DNA of 64,000 nucleotides, taken from Annona cherimola. Lineage: Eukaryota > Streptophyta > Magnoliopsida > Magnoliales > Annonaceae. Position numbers and translations under genes: made by a program. Shown here piece after piece: positions 22,501-31,668 of this stretch. The DNA lies in assembly GCA_030490835.1 (NCBI GenBank), contig CM059971.1:38426012-38490011 (forward strand), in the 5' to 3' direction. The notes below the pieces were generated by a model, which worked only from the letters and a program-made list of their open reading frames with translations, made no database searches and was not told the origin of the DNA. Within the stretch, counting starts at the first letter, position 1; the number at the start of each line of letters is the position of its first letter.

Positions 22501-24574
22501 ATTGAAAAGACAAGGGGTGATGACAAAAAGTTTTGATAATGATGATAATAAATAAGGTTGTAGAGATACGTCGTAAGTATGGCTCAAGTAAAAATTTTCC
22601 TCAAAATTTTCCATTTTCCTCAAAATTTTCCATCTTTCCAGTACAAATAAGAAAGGTGAGGCTGTGTTCATTGTTGAGTAGATATTCCTAGCATAACTCA
22701 GGAACAATGTACGAGTAATTTTCAATGTGTCCCTATATCTTATTGAAAACAAGGTAAATGTTGGAACATTAGGTTTCTTAAACTGCATTTTTGTAGTTTA
22801 ACTTTCTTCTTAAGATCTTTCAAAACATCGGTTGAGCCACATTAGGCATCTAGACATTGAACTTTTTTTTTTTCCCCTAGCAGGTTCTAGGGTATAAATC
22901 AGGTCAGGCTGACTCAGGTTGGGGTTTCCTCAGCCTTAACCCACTTTGTAGAACCTCAGCCAACATTCATTTCAATCCTATTTTTCTAGCCTTAACCCAA
23001 CCCTAAAATAACTCTATAGAAATCAGTTTGGGTCAGGTTGGAAATCAGTTTAGGAAATCAGTCAAATTATCGAAATATTATATCTTTAAGTAACAAATTT
23101 AACATACATAACAACAACATTCAATAATAAATTCAAAAAACATTTAATAACCAATCACAAGGGCAATATTTTTAGGCTTAAATAGTAGTAGTAGTAATAA
23201 TAATATAATAATAAATGTATGCTCAAACTCATTAATCAAAAGGGATTAAAAAATTGCAAATAAAAAGAAATAGAATAATACCTGAATCGAATAGAGGAAA
23301 CCCAATGTAGAAGGGGATCGCCAGATCAGTGGTAGATGGGGTTTAACGGATTTGAGGAGAATCGTTCTAGATGTATATTTGTGTGTGTGAGAGAGAGAGA
23401 GCCCCGGCGGTGGGGAAGAATCCCAGAACTGGGGAGAGTAGGGAGGAAGGAAGAATCTGCTTGGAATCGAGTGAGAGAGATGGAGGGAGAGGGGAAGGGA
23501 GAGGGATGGATGACACCTTAACCACTGGAGATGCTGGCCAAAGAAGATGGCAATGGGAGTGGGATTGTGGGAGAAACACTGCTGTAAGGGAAAGGGGTAA
23601 AGAATCCAAGAACTAGGGAGAGGAGGGAGGGAGGAAGAATCTGCTTGGAACCACTGCAAATAGTTGTTGGCAGCAAAAATGAGACTATAGAAGATGGTGG
23701 GAGTGGGAAACCTAGAAGAGAAATGGGGGAAAATGCCACTATAAGGGAAAGAGCGAAAAGAACCCAAAACGATACAGGAAGAGAGAAGTAGGGAGAGGAA
23801 GAATCCGCTTGGAACCACCGCAGATTGTGGCTGTCAGCGAACACAAGATTGCAGGAGAGGACAGGAGGAGGCCGGAAACCTAGAAGAGAAGGGAAGAGAA
23901 CTCTACTGTAGAAGATATATATCATAATAGAAGTCGGGTCGGGTTGACCAACTCCTTGCGAGCCAAATTGATTTGGAAATTGGGTCTGGTTGAACCCGAT
24001 TTGGAAGTCCAATTTCCAAATCCCACAACCTAACCACTGTAAAAAATCAGGTTTGGGTTGTACTCGACCCTATTTACACCCCTGCAGTTCACATTCTAGA
24101 AGCAATATTAGAACATAACGGATGAAAACCTGAATGGGCTATATACCCTTTGCTGTGATGCAGAATTTTTTAAATATCCAAGTCATATTGGTCTCTGTTT
24201 TAAAGTGTGAACCAGAACAAATCATGGCATGCATCTCAGGCTGCATACTTAAGATGCATTCAGTCAGCACTGAATATGATGAAACTGCCCACATTTAGCA
24301 CAGTTTCTAGGATCATGCCTAAGTGAAAAAATTATTCTTCTCATGAAGCAGAGAGTATAAATCTGTGATCTGATCTGTTGGTTGCTCACAGGGATTGAGG
24401 CTTCATTTAGATTATTCAGGGGCAGAAGGTTATAGGAAGCGCATTGGTGGCTCTGGAAGCACAGATTATGCACAAAAGGATGCATGGGCCTCCGCGTATA
24501 GTGCTGTTGCAGCAGGAGCTGCTCTTGTTGCAGGGCTTGGTGTGATGGCTTACTTGAGGAGATCTAGCTCTTAG
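6056..24574 (+). CDS. CBSCBSPB: CBS and PB1 domain-containing membrane protein (CBSCBSPB type), 5' partial
   Basis: Thirteen exons join in one frame with GT-AG introns: 6056-6224, 6317-6449, 6930-7100, 9767-9845, 9956-10069, 10399-10465, 10956-11061, 11160-11218, 20541-20647, 21027-21160, 21319-21404, 21834-21923, 24392-24574. They give 498 residues and a TAG stop. Two CBS pairs come first: RTVKRLRLSKALTIP... (CBS1), VSKVMTRNPVF... (CBS2), the STIISENSK region (CBS3) and VMTPNPESA... (CBS4). A PB1 domain follows (FGFKLEDRKGRMHRF through YEDEDHDKV...SDSDL, the acidic OPCA motif). The C-terminus has a hydrophobic segment ending AYLRRSSS. CBS pairs bind adenosyl ligands and PB1 mediates protein pairing; the precise role of this family is poorly known. 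The start exon is missing. Introns of 2.7, 9.3 and 2.5 kb are filled with repeats. Splice junctions fit every phase, so the gene looks intact. Confidence 0.92.
6317..6449 (+). CDS. CBSCBSPB: CBSCBSPB exon B, end of CBS1 and start of CBS2
   Basis: The exon begins DIATRVVG and ends MVQ plus one base of the next codon. It contains VSKVMTRNPVFV, the usual CBS2 opening. The donor is GTCTGC. Confidence 0.88.
6930..7100 (+). CDS. CBSCBSPB: CBSCBSPB exon C, end of CBS2 and linker
   Basis: The acceptor is TTTTGACAG. The exon encodes KFRHLPVVENGEVIALLDI followed by an alanine-rich helix (ERAAEKGKAIAAAVEGVEKHWG). The donor GTTTGT follows a one-base overhang that completes a glycine codon with exon D. 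Confidence 0.88.
7567..8662 (+). mobile_element. RTE-like LINE, 5'-truncated copy
   Basis: Plus-strand RT sequence starts inside the domain (LFAGDIVLIDETRE, the FADD box with one catalytic aspartate changed to glycine). It continues through CFRISSTKTEY, is interrupted by a MITE at 7930-8186, then resumes through RKKKIRNEIIRENLTVRP to the C-terminus. It ends at a TGATGATGATGA tail. A/T-rich similarity between the flanks (ATTAATTA on both sides) suggests a target duplication. The copy lies in an intron of the CBS gene. Confidence 0.72.
7930..8186. mobile_element. MITE family M, copy 1 (inside LINE)
   Basis: Ends are GGTGTGTTTGG and CCAAACATACC, inverted repeats with one mismatch. The interior (AAAACTTTTGATGAAAAG..., GGGGTAATGATGAGGAGTAAAG) matches the elements at 47941-48231 and 51143-51422. 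Flanks carry TTA-like bases, but the duplication is less clean than in the other two copies. Non-coding. Confidence 0.7.
8663..9766. other. Intron DNA, no gene seen
   Basis: AT-rich intron sequence of the CBS gene with homopolymer T runs (for example 9413-9435). No repeat or reading frame that I could assign. Confidence 0.5.
9767..9845 (+). CDS. CBSCBSPB: CBSCBSPB exon D, linker before CBS3
   Basis: A short exon after a CTTTCCAG acceptor. It encodes NTFIEALRDQMFRPSLSTII and ends within the lysine codon of NSK. The donor is GTATGT. The preceding 2.7-kb intron holds a LINE fragment and a MITE. Confidence 0.85.
9956..10069 (+). CDS. CBSCBSPB: CBSCBSPB exon E, CBS3
   Basis: The acceptor is ATATTTCAG. 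The exon encodes VVTVSPTDSVLTATKKMLDL and NKPRGIL, the core of the third CBS motif. The donor is GTGAGC. The phase matches exons D and F. Confidence 0.88.
10399..10465 (+). CDS. CBSCBSPB: CBSCBSPB exon F, end of CBS3
   Basis: A 67-base exon after TTTGACAG. It encodes SKDILMRVIAQNLSSYSTPV and ends EK before GTATTC. Confidence 0.87.
10956..11061 (+). CDS. CBSCBSPB: CBSCBSPB exon G, CBS4
   Basis: The acceptor is AGAACAG. The exon encodes VMTPNPESATIDTP and MHDGKFLHLPVVNR, the fourth CBS motif. It ends with one base of the aspartate codon completed in exon H. Confidence 0.88.
11160..11218 (+). CDS. CBSCBSPB: CBSCBSPB exon H, end of CBS4
   Basis: The acceptor is TTACTCCAG. The exon encodes DGDIAAVLDVIHITHAAVAT. 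The donor GTAGGT opens the largest intron (9.3 kb, to 20540). Confidence 0.86.
12497..12501. repeat. Target site duplication TATTG (left)
   Basis: Five bases TATTG directly before the palindromic element, repeated at 16162-16166 directly after it. Together with TG...CA ends this is the signature of LTR-retrotransposon integrase. Confidence 0.8.
12502..13813 (+). repeat. Left inverted arm (U3-like)
   Basis: The arm starts TGTGATACCCAGACC and ends about where TCATGAATTTGA loses its match in the other arm. It holds a TATAAAAG box at 13463-13470 and a (GA)n tract at 13513-13561. A CACTTCAAGTAAGTA sequence near 13732 also has a counterpart in the solo LTR near 45645. Confidence 0.82.
13513..13561. 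repeat. (GA)n microsatellite
   Basis: About 24 GA units in the left arm of the palindromic element, mirrored as (CT)n at 15122-15171. Confidence 0.9.
13814..14888. other. Spacer of the palindromic element
   Basis: Single-copy stretch between the arms with no reading frame of note. A GC-rich cluster at about 14285-14330 contains GGCGCCTAGGCGC and further GCGCC units. A comparable GGCGCC cluster occurs in the LTR at the end of the window. Confidence 0.6.
14889..16161 (-). repeat. Right inverted arm (U3-like)
   Basis: This is the reverse complement of the left arm, with a (CT)n tract at 15122-15171 facing the (GA)n of the left arm. The TATA box of this arm is altered to a TAAAAGGGG-like sequence on the minus strand near 15215, so promoter strength may differ between arms. 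Confidence 0.82.
17041..19080. other. Intron DNA, no assignable gene
   Basis: Continuation of the 9.3-kb intron. Several 60-100 residue open frames on both strands overlap each other at 17030-17800 and none resembles a known protein. A GC-richer stretch at 18580-18720 could be old retroelement sequence, but I see no ends or coding motifs. Confidence 0.4.
19082..19440. repeat. Direct repeat pair of about 90 bp
   Basis: The block beginning TTAGAAGAATTAACTAAGGA and continuing through the GTCAGTTGTCA motif and a CTGGTCTAGAG-like end occurs at about 19076-19190 and again at about 19349-19435, in the same orientation. A poly-T run follows at 19480-19510. Origin unknown. Confidence 0.6.
19441..20540. 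other. Intron DNA, no gene seen
   Basis: AT-rich end of the 9.3-kb intron of the CBS gene, starting with a T run of about 30 bases. Nothing else recognised. Confidence 0.45.
20541..20647 (+). CDS. CBSCBSPB: CBSCBSPB exon I, linker
   Basis: The acceptor is TTTGTTAG. The exon encodes MMQKFWDSALAL, the strongly conserved linker helix between CBS4 and PB1, then an acidic stretch. The donor GTTCAC is a weak but GT-type site; the phase fits exon J. Confidence 0.87.
21027..21160 (+). CDS. CBSCBSPB: CBSCBSPB exon J, start of PB1
   Basis: The acceptor is GTATTCAG. The exon encodes a serine- and glycine-rich linker, then FGFKLEDRKGRMHRFNC, the first strand of PB1 with its basic residues. The donor is GTATGT. 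Confidence 0.87.
21319..21404 (+). CDS. CBSCBSPB: CBSCBSPB exon K, middle of PB1
   Basis: The acceptor is TCTCTTCAG. The exon encodes TRSLTDLITAILQRVGDDID and ends LPQIL. The donor is GTATAT. Confidence 0.87.
21834..21923 (+). CDS. CBSCBSPB: CBSCBSPB exon L, PB1 acidic motif
   Basis: The acceptor is TTGTCTGTAG. The exon encodes YEDEDHDKVILASDSDL, the OPCA-type acidic cluster of PB1, then AAAVDHARLAGWK. The donor is GTATAA. Confidence 0.88.
22888..24084. mobile_element. hAT-like non-autonomous element carrying a tandem repeat
   Basis: The left end AGGGTATAAATCAGGTC and the reverse complement of the right end (AGGGGTGTAAATAGGGTCG) match as imperfect inverted repeats. The interior contains three tandem units. 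AGGGGTG-type ends are common in plant hAT-related MITEs; a target duplication was not resolved. The element lies in the last intron of the CBS gene. Open frames across the interior are a by-product of the purine-rich repeat. Confidence 0.5.
23410..23930. repeat. Three tandem units of about 170 bp, purine-rich
   Basis: Units share GGAGGAAGAATCTGCTTGGA followed by ACCACTGCA and a G/A-rich part with AAACCTAGAAGAGAA. The three GAATCtGCTTGGAA boxes lie near 23452, 23637 and 23803. The strand bias (G/A on +) creates long spurious reading frames on the minus strand. Confidence 0.65.
24392..24574 (+). CDS. CBSCBSPB: CBSCBSPB last exon M, end of PB1 and membrane anchor
   Basis: The acceptor is GTTGCTCACAG. 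The exon encodes GLRLHLDYS (last PB1 strand), a polar linker, then a hydrophobic helix (YSAVAAGAALVAGLGVMAYL) and a short basic tail before the TAG stop. Confidence 0.9.
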   Translation, partial: GLRLHLDYSGAEGYRKRIGGSGSTDYAQKDAWASAYSAVAAGAALVAGLGVMAYLRRSSS

Positions 24575-24780
24575 TCATCAACCCAACCAATGACTGACCA
24601 CCAATCTGCATCTCTTGCGGATGAAGTTTTGCTAGCCTCTTTGGGGAACATTCGTGGTGTATTATGATGACCTTTGCAGGTTCAAGAGCTTCTTAAGATT
24701 CGAAGAATAGGACCGTGGAGTGGGCTCCACTATTGTTTTGTAAAGTTTCTAATAAACACATTGCTTAATTCCCTTGAGTT
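24575..24780 (+). terminator. 3' UTR of the CBSCBSPB gene with candidate polyadenylation signal
   Basis: AT-rich untranslated DNA follows the stop. An AATAAA hexamer lies at 24751-24756, about 180 bases after the stop, a usual distance for plant genes. The cleavage site cannot be placed from sequence alone. Confidence 0.5.
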
Positions 24781-25675
24781 GAAGCTGCAAACGCGCGATA
24801 TCACATAATAATACTGATTATTGTATCGTGTATTTGCTAAAAACTGATACAGAATCGATCATGATATTTATATAGCATGTTCTTCAACCATTTGATTTCT
24901 CAATTGGTAAGTTTTGAATTTCAAACAGACGTGAAAGTCAAGCTGCTAATAAGCGCAAATGCATATATACTGGAGTTTCTTATTGACGGTGCTTGTATGC
25001 ATTCAGTGGACTCCCAAAACCATCATTTAGATATTGCAGTTGGTCATTTTCAACAACCACAATTTGTCCATATTTCTAAAGAGTTTTGCTTCCAGGAAAC
25101 CTCACTTTTATGCAACCCTATTTATTTTACTGCTGATTATTGATGGAAAAGCTATTCCATCCATTGTATTTTTTTAAAGAGAGATTCCTCCATTGCATAT
25201 AACAATATTTATATTGTTATGGAAATCTCATCATTTGTTTAGTATGATTGTATGTGGAATTTGTCTACAAAATTTGTCAAATTAATGTAGTAAAATGGTT
25301 TGATCCTAAATATAAATTTTAGAGTTGTATTTTTAAAATTTAGACTGTTTAAAATATCATTATTATTTGAATAAATGATTTTATGAAGTATTGTTGTATT
25401 CTAATGCATCCGTGAATGGATCTAAACATTTTTCATAAATAATAGATATATTGAAGGCGACTAATATATTTTTAAGTGAATGCGAACATCTTCGCTTTAA
25501 ATGATTGTTAAAAAAGTAATGTTAAATGCAATAGATGGGATCGTAGTGTTTTGATCTTCCCAGACCGGTCGGAAACACACCAAGTCCTATGAGCCATTGG
25601 ATTCGGTAGCAAGTGGTGGTTGAAATATAGGCCGTTAGATTGAGAATTGAATTTGCAGTTGATAGGGACATAATT
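24781..25675. other. Intergenic AT-rich DNA
   Basis: Downstream flank of the CBS gene. One 88-residue frame at 24877-25143 has no recognisable motif. Nothing else seen. Confidence 0.45.
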
Positions 25676-26010
25676 AGGGGTGCTCCCGGGTGTACTTTAT
25701 CTTTTTTATTTTATTTTATTTTATTTAAAATTTTAACTGAAATGTTAATGTAAGTGTATTTAATGTGTATAATTTTGGATCATTTTTGGAAATTTTTAGA
25801 TATTTTTTTCAAATTTTTTAAAATCAGTGACGTTTTTAGTAATTTAAAATTACTAAAATACCTCTAATTTTTAAAAATTCAAAATAAATATTTAAAAATT
25901 TTCAAAAATGGTAAAAATGAATACACATGTTAAATATATTTAGATTAACCAGTTCATGAAATTTTTTTTCAAAAAAAAAAAAAAAGTATATGCGCCCGGA
26001 GAGCTGGTGT
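25676..26010. mobile_element. AT-rich foldback MITE (family F, copy 2)
   Basis: The core shares TAAGTGTATTTAA, TTTTGGATCATTTTTGGAAA and the folded-back partner ending TGTTAAATATATTTAGATTAA with the element at 5395-5855. The outer ends carry GGGGTGCTCCCGGGTGTAC on the left and GCGCCCGG on the right. The strong palindrome is centred near 25845. Confidence 0.55.
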
Positions 26011-28125
26011 ATTGAACCAGCACCTCATAATTAGTGCGCTAAAAAATAGGCAAGCCCCTGTTAGATGAAGTTCTTTACTGCAATCGATCGAAATCAGTTT
26101 TTCTTTTTTTACTGTAGGGATTCAAACACATTTCCTGCTAAGGCTACATGCTCCCATCTCCCCTCTCCCACGACGTATCTTCTCTTCGATCAGCCATCTC
26201 GCTGGCATGACGACTTTCCGGTGGCCATAAATATAAGTAGCGAGGGAGAAGATGAGAGAAGGGGGATGAGGGAGAAGGGCCGTTGTAGCTGCGAAATGGG
26301 CAGGGGTTCGAAGCGTGTGGTCTCGGGGAAATTGGCGATGATGGAGCCGGTGAGGAAGGTGATATCAAAGCTGGAGGAGGTGGGGAAGGTGGGAAATTGA
26401 AGGTGAGGAAGAGCGAGACAATGGTATAGTTGTAGGGGCAGGAGTGGGAGCGGAAGGGGAGGCTGACCATCCATGCAGAGATCTTCGCCATCGCAACTTA
26501 GTGTTGGTGGTCGAGGTGAAAAAGCATGGCGCTAGAATACTAGTTCTGCAGCCAGCAGCTGCGACCAGCGCTTCAGGACATCATTTGCCACTCGCCGGCT
26601 TAGAATCAGACGCTGCCAGCAGCTTGAAAGATTGACAGAGGGGGAGAATGTTGAGATAATTTCTTTTGCTTCTGATACTATTTTTTCGATTGGTGGAATT
26701 GCTGTTGATCCGACTGTTCTGCAACGGAAGAAACTGAATGCTCAACAGGTGTTTGTGATGGTCCCGCCTACCTTCTCTTCTTACCTCCTGATAACGATTT
26801 CTTTTTTTTTTTTTTTTGGCCCCGAGGAAGAAGCTACACCGGGTGCTGAATCGAGCTCAACCTTCAAGTCTTTGTTTTTTTTTTTGAATGCTTTGAGCCA
26901 CTGTCTCTTGAAGTCTTTGTAGCTGCTTCTGTACATCACCAAGTGGATTTTTAAATCCAAGTGGTTGGCAAAAGCCTGGGTTAGATGCGAAAGGTATTCG
27001 GTTGCCATCAGCTCTTGAGCACACCATTGTGTATGATGTACATCATGTGTTTGATGGAATTAAGGCTATAAAATTATTTCTCTACCTCCAAGACGTTGGA
27101 ATTAAGGCTATAAAAATCCAATTATCTAGATTGCTTGCAAGTAGAATCATTATGCCCCCAAAACAACATAGTGACACCAGCCAGCCATTGATTTTCTTTT
27201 TTTTTTTTGGGCAATAGTAGATACAAGGACGTTACTAATGGTGGAAATCCACACAGCCAACCACACATTCTGGGCAATTACCTATCGAATTGGAAAAAAA
27301 AAATTAAAAACCATCGCATGAATATTGTCTATTACCGCACAAAGATTTCCGATGAGTTGGAAATCTCAGTTTCTGATGGAATAGGGCGGATTAGGGGCAT
27401 TTTAGGCTTTAAAAAATATTTAACTTGCTGAAGATTTTCGGACATTCGCGGACATTGATGGTAGGAGGAAGACGAGCAAATGCCGGGGGAGATGGACGAA
27501 AGAGAAACAAAGCAGGCAGCAGTGTCATTTGTCAAATAGAGCAGCTGAGAAACTAAAAAAGCAACTGTTGTGTCTTCCTGGAAATTAGAATTTCTGACAG
27601 CTGCCTGCAGGTTATTTTTCCATTTTTCCGGAGCATTAAATTCATTTTCTACAGCAGCTGTAATTTCGAATTTTATGGAACAGCCCAAAAATTCCAGATG
27701 GCATCGGACGGTGCTGGAGCCAGTTTCTAACCGGTTGGAGAGGATCAGAATTCTTCTATATAATCTTTTCACAATTTTTCATTGAAGCCGGACTAATTTC
27801 TATATATTAAATTTTTTTTTTTTTTTTCAAATATTGCCCAACATTTTTCTACGTCTCATATGATCATTATTACCTATTTTACAAATATGATGAAGCCATT
27901 AAAATGATTGAAATAGGCTTTTGAAATTTGCTGATTTTGATCAAGTACCACTTACTATTCCACAACTCTAATCCCTGATCAATTGCCCTGACTTAAATTT
28001 AAATAGCAAATAAGAACTCGTTAGATTTGGCTTGCTTTGTTTCCTACCAAAAGCATTTTCAAGCAAGAAACGTTTCGTCGTCCTTGTTAGTGAATCTTAT
28101 TGGCTTTTAAAAAGAAGAATCATGA
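26011..28125. other. Intergenic stretch with GC-richer patches, no firm gene
   Basis: The stretch 26140-26650 is GC-richer than its surroundings. The frame at 26632-26751 (EGENVEIISFASDTIFSIGG...) is followed by a GTGTTTGT donor-like site and could be an isolated exon or pseudogene fragment, but I do not recognise it. A 146-residue minus-strand frame (27772-27332) also lacks any known motif. T and A runs are frequent. Confidence 0.35.
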
Positions 28126-28390
28126 TTCAGAGACCCGGGTGCATAGTTTTTTTATATCCTTTTTCCCCCCCTCTTTTTTGTAATATTTTTTAGAATTCGT
28201 ACATGGGTCAAGCATGAAGTTTCAATATAGATCGTTTTTATCTTTTTTCTGATTGTTTATAATATTATAAAATTTTGAAAATAACAAGAGTAGTTTTGTA
28301 CTCTTGAAAATTTGAAAAAAAGATAATAAACAATCAAAAAATGTAGAAACTACATTTACGAAAACCTCATGTTTGGTTTACATGTGAATT
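28126..28390. repeat. Weak foldback repeat
   Basis: The left part (CCCGGGTGCAT, CATGAAGTTTC, then TTTTTCTGATTGTTTAT) recurs inverted on the right (AAACAATCAAAAAATG, GAAAACCTCATG). The layout resembles the foldback family above with different sequence. No clear ends. Confidence 0.35.
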
Positions 28391-28651
28391 CCAAGAAATA
28401 TAAATAATTGAAGAACAATGGCCTGCTCGGACAGGGTAGGAGCAGTTGGTAAAAATGTAGGTCGAGTTACGAACTCAATCAAAGGAGCTGAAAAAAAGGA
28501 ATGCATAGAAATAAGAAAGTTATCTACTCCACTCTTCCTTCCGAGATCAAAGAATGCATAAGCTAGAAAGAGTGTGATTATGTATACCAACTAAATGGAC
28601 TTTCCCTTTACTAAAAATCTTGTTTTTGTCAGGCAATGAGGGGGTGGGGGG

Positions 28652-29547
28652 TAGGGGTGCAACTCGGGCTCATGAAACTCGGGTTCACCTCAACCCTAAC
28701 CCTAATCCTATTTGTAAAACTTCAACCCTAACCCTAACCCTAACCCTATTTGTAAACCTCAACCCTAACCCTATTTTTGAAATTCGGGCTCGGGTTGAGT
28801 TTCGGGTTAAGTTTCGAGTTGACATCTTCTATTAATATGTCTTTGTTACTCATCTTATATATAATTTTTTATCACAAATCTATTATATAAAAAAGTTTAA
28901 AAAACAATTTATTGTATGAAATTAAGAAAAATTCAACTACCGCTTAAGAGTAGAAAGAAAGAAACCTGTTTTGAGCATTCTCTTTGTATCAAGTAGAATA
29001 TGGATTGTGTAAACGTTGTCAATAAAATTGTATTATTAATCATTAATTGTATTTTTTTACTCCTCTATTGTTTTAAGCTTATTTTACAACTATAATTTTC
29101 AAATTCTCATAAATTTTCCCGTTGGAAAAAAAGATCTCAAAAAAATTTAATATTTAGTATCACAGGATTTCGTTGGTCAAAAGGCTTCAGTAGAAAAGGC
29201 GTGAAGAGTAATTTTTTTTAAAAAAACTGTTGGACCTGTATCGTAATGTAAATTGGGAATAAGTATTTTGTTGAAATCACTTAAGACGTTAGATTGTCTC
29301 GGCGATGAGTTATCCATGCCTGCCATGCCGTACTCCTATTGTCCATCATCCATCCATGAGTAATATGTTATTATTATAATATAAATTATATATTTTATAT
29401 AAATGCAAATTCGGGTTCGGGCTTGCCTGAACCCGAAACCGAGACCTATTTGAATTCGGGTTCGGGTTCGGGCTCGAAAATCGGGTTCGGGTTGAAAATC
29501 TCAGAGTTTCAGCACTGTATTTTTTCCCGGGCCAAGTTGCACCCCTA
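28652..29547. mobile_element. hAT-like non-autonomous element with telomere-like runs
   Basis: The ends are perfect 12-base inverted repeats, TAGGGGTGCAAC and GTTGCACCCCTA. The flanking octamers GTGGGGGG and GTTGGGGG agree in 7 of 8 bases, consistent with the 8-bp duplication of hAT transposases. The interior has repeated CCCTAA units (28691-28770) at the left and repeated GGTTCGGGTTCGGG units (29410-29500) at the right. No transposase is encoded. Confidence 0.7.
28691..28775. repeat. CCCTAA-rich (telomere-like) tract
   Basis: Runs such as CAACCCTAACCCTAACCC occur three times, separated by TATTTGTAAAnCTT-like spacers. The unit is six bases (TTAGGG on the other strand), not the usual plant seven-base TTTAGGG. 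It lies inside the hAT-like element, so it is an internal repeat and not a telomere. Confidence 0.7.
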
Positions 29548-29550
29548 GTT

Positions 29551-29577
29551 GGGGGGGGGGGGGGGGGGGGGGGGGGG
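29551..29577. repeat. Poly-G tract of 27 bases
   Basis: An unbroken run of 27 G residues lies directly after the hAT-like element and its near-duplicate G-rich flank. Such runs are rare, can form G-quadruplexes and are prone to slippage, so the length may also reflect sequencing error. Confidence 0.8.
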
Positions 29578-29699
29578 AGCCTGTTGTGTGATGGGTGGAA
29601 TCTACTCCGGTGAATAGTTATGTGATGGATAGACAATGATTGATATACCCAATTGTTATTTAGGGAAGTAACAACTTTTGCGTATTTTATATATTCTTA

Positions 29700-31668
29700 A
29701 TTTTTTGTTTGTATTTTAGATTGATAAAGCTGGGCGCTCATTGGACTTCTTGCCGAAGCGATTTGCATGAGCCAAGTGCAGGGAGTGGGTGAGACTTTTG
29801 AACGATTCACCTTGAAGGCTCTGTCTTATGTGTAAGCAAAGAGCGAACCTTCAGCATGGGAGAGAGATCTCCAATCGAGTTGAGACTGAAAAAAGTTGAC
29901 AAGACAAGCCTGTTGCTATTAATACACTATTTAATAGAAGTACATTGACCCAAGCATACGTCTATCTTTGAATCGAGGGAAGATTGTGTCACAATAAATG
30001 AGATTTGGACGTTTTCACCAACTAAGGGCGGCTCAGCCATCATCTGCCACCCACGTTGGACGTGATTGGCAGAGAATCAGTCATGAATAGATATATAAGT
30101 AGTCAGGAGATCCTTAAGAAAAGGAAGGGAATATCTTCTAGAGGGAGACGAGGTCGGCAACTGAAATCCACCGTCCATTAGTATCATTAGTTATCTCGGT
30201 GGAGGGGAATGGCTTGTATGAACTAAGTTAACACACACCAAAGATTGTAAAGAAACTTTCATAGTAGAATCTTTCAGCGTTGGATGCTCCCATGGATTTT
30301 TAGGCTAATTTTATTATTAGATCAACTCTTTTCCATGTAGAATTTGTGTGCATTGCCTAATTAATTCATTAGCTTATGATATAGATTTTGATTAGTTTTG
30401 GACTATCCTTGGATCAAATTGAGATCTATCATTTAGCGCCTTTTATGGGAAACGATTTTTAGAATTGTCTTAATCACCTTTCATTATGTTTTTTGTTCTT
30501 GTGAACGAGAACTATCAATATTGGCACGTAATGGTAGTAGAAACAAGAAACACAATTGCTCTAGAGAAGCCCTCTTGGAGCTTGTGGGGACTTCGAGGTC
30601 ATGGACTGAGCCCCTAAAGGAGAGACACAAATAGTTTTTTTTTGGGTGGGGGTGAGAGGTAGTTGTCAATGGGAACAAGGAAACACTGACGTGAAATACC
30701 TTATGAATAGAATATGATAATTTGTTGCAACTTGTCGTGCACTGTAGTAATAAATACAAGATGTTAGTTGGACATTCCCCTATTAGGTCCTTTCATGTCA
30801 ACGCTCATTGGCACAATAAAGGGGTAGCATGACTCTCGACCCTACCCCCGCAACTCTCTCGAGAGCTGCTCCAACTTTTACGCTCCCTGGCTTAGGGGAT
30901 GTTTGGATAGGTGTAAAATGATGGGATTGTGGGAAATGGTGGGAAATGAAAAAGTGAATTTTTTGAAAAATGTGTGATTGATAGGAAATGATAGATGTAT
31001 AGTTGAAATAAATAGAGTTGTTGTATGTAGTTGGTAGGAAAAATGATTGGAATGTAGGGGTAAAAGTGAAAAAAATAATATGATTGATAGAATAATAATT
31101 AGCATTGGGAAACGAAATACCATAGAAAAACCATGGTTCCCATGGTTACACCTATCCAAACGTCCCTTTAGTCACTATCACGATGAGCCTTGCTGCAATA
31201 ATGTTTGCTCCATTTGTCACTCCTCCTATTACACCTCCATTTGTCTCCATGGGGTATTATAAAGGATCTATCCCCCTCACCGCTGCTCTTGACCACCCTC
31301 ATCAATTCGACGGGAGGTTTAGCGCCCCTGACTAATCAAACATCTATCTTGATAATGGGGGATAGCAAATGACCTAAGAGTAACCTCCTTTGCGTGCTAG
31401 TGTATGCTATTGATCCTCAAAATTCATGGTTGCATCATTTGCAAATATAGTTGGTCCTAGACTGATTCTGGGTCTTAGGGATGCTTATCTTTGGAGTAGC
31501 CTCTAACCAACAAGCCATGTCATCAATTTTAATATACACATGTACCTAAGGACTGCTTCGAAGAGTCCAAAGTGTAAAGTCTTCCCATCACCTTGGATGA
31601 ACAAGGTAAGATGTGGTTCATATCATCGACACTCGGATCCATCCATGGGTTCAAACAGTTATTTATAT
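29700..31668 (+). mobile_element. Degraded gypsy LTR and 5' internal region
   Basis: At 30434-30454 the sequence TAGCGCC...GGGAAACG resembles the tRNA primer site context (TGGCGCC...GGGAAC) common in plant gypsy elements, so the DNA before it is read as the 3' part of an LTR. The following stretch to 31668 has gag-leader character (proline codons near 31210-31300) but no intact frame. A MITE sits at 30895-31167 and the copia element inserted at 31669. The rest would lie beyond the window. Confidence 0.45.
30895..31167. mobile_element. MITE family N with TTA target duplication
   Basis: The ends are GGGGATGTTTGGATAGGTGT and the inverted ACACCTATCCAAACGTCCCT, about 20 bases with two mismatches. 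TTA occurs on both sides (30892-30894, 31168-31170). The 3-bp TTA duplication and GTTTGG-type end point to the PIF/Harbinger (Tourist) class. Non-coding, 273 bp. Confidence 0.8.

Noticed and set aside
23246..24012. Minus-strand frames of 190 and 164 codons
   Set aside because: They fall on a purine-rich tandem repeat inside a hAT-like element; the Ser/Pro/Leu-rich translation reflects composition and has no domain.
27332..27772. 146-codon minus-strand frame
   Set aside because: No recognisable motif, no splice or promoter context, and overlapping frames of similar quality on the other strand.
28691..28775. Interstitial telomere
   Set aside because: The six-base runs are short, interrupted and lie inside a transposon with clear terminal repeats, so they are better read as an internal repeat of that element.
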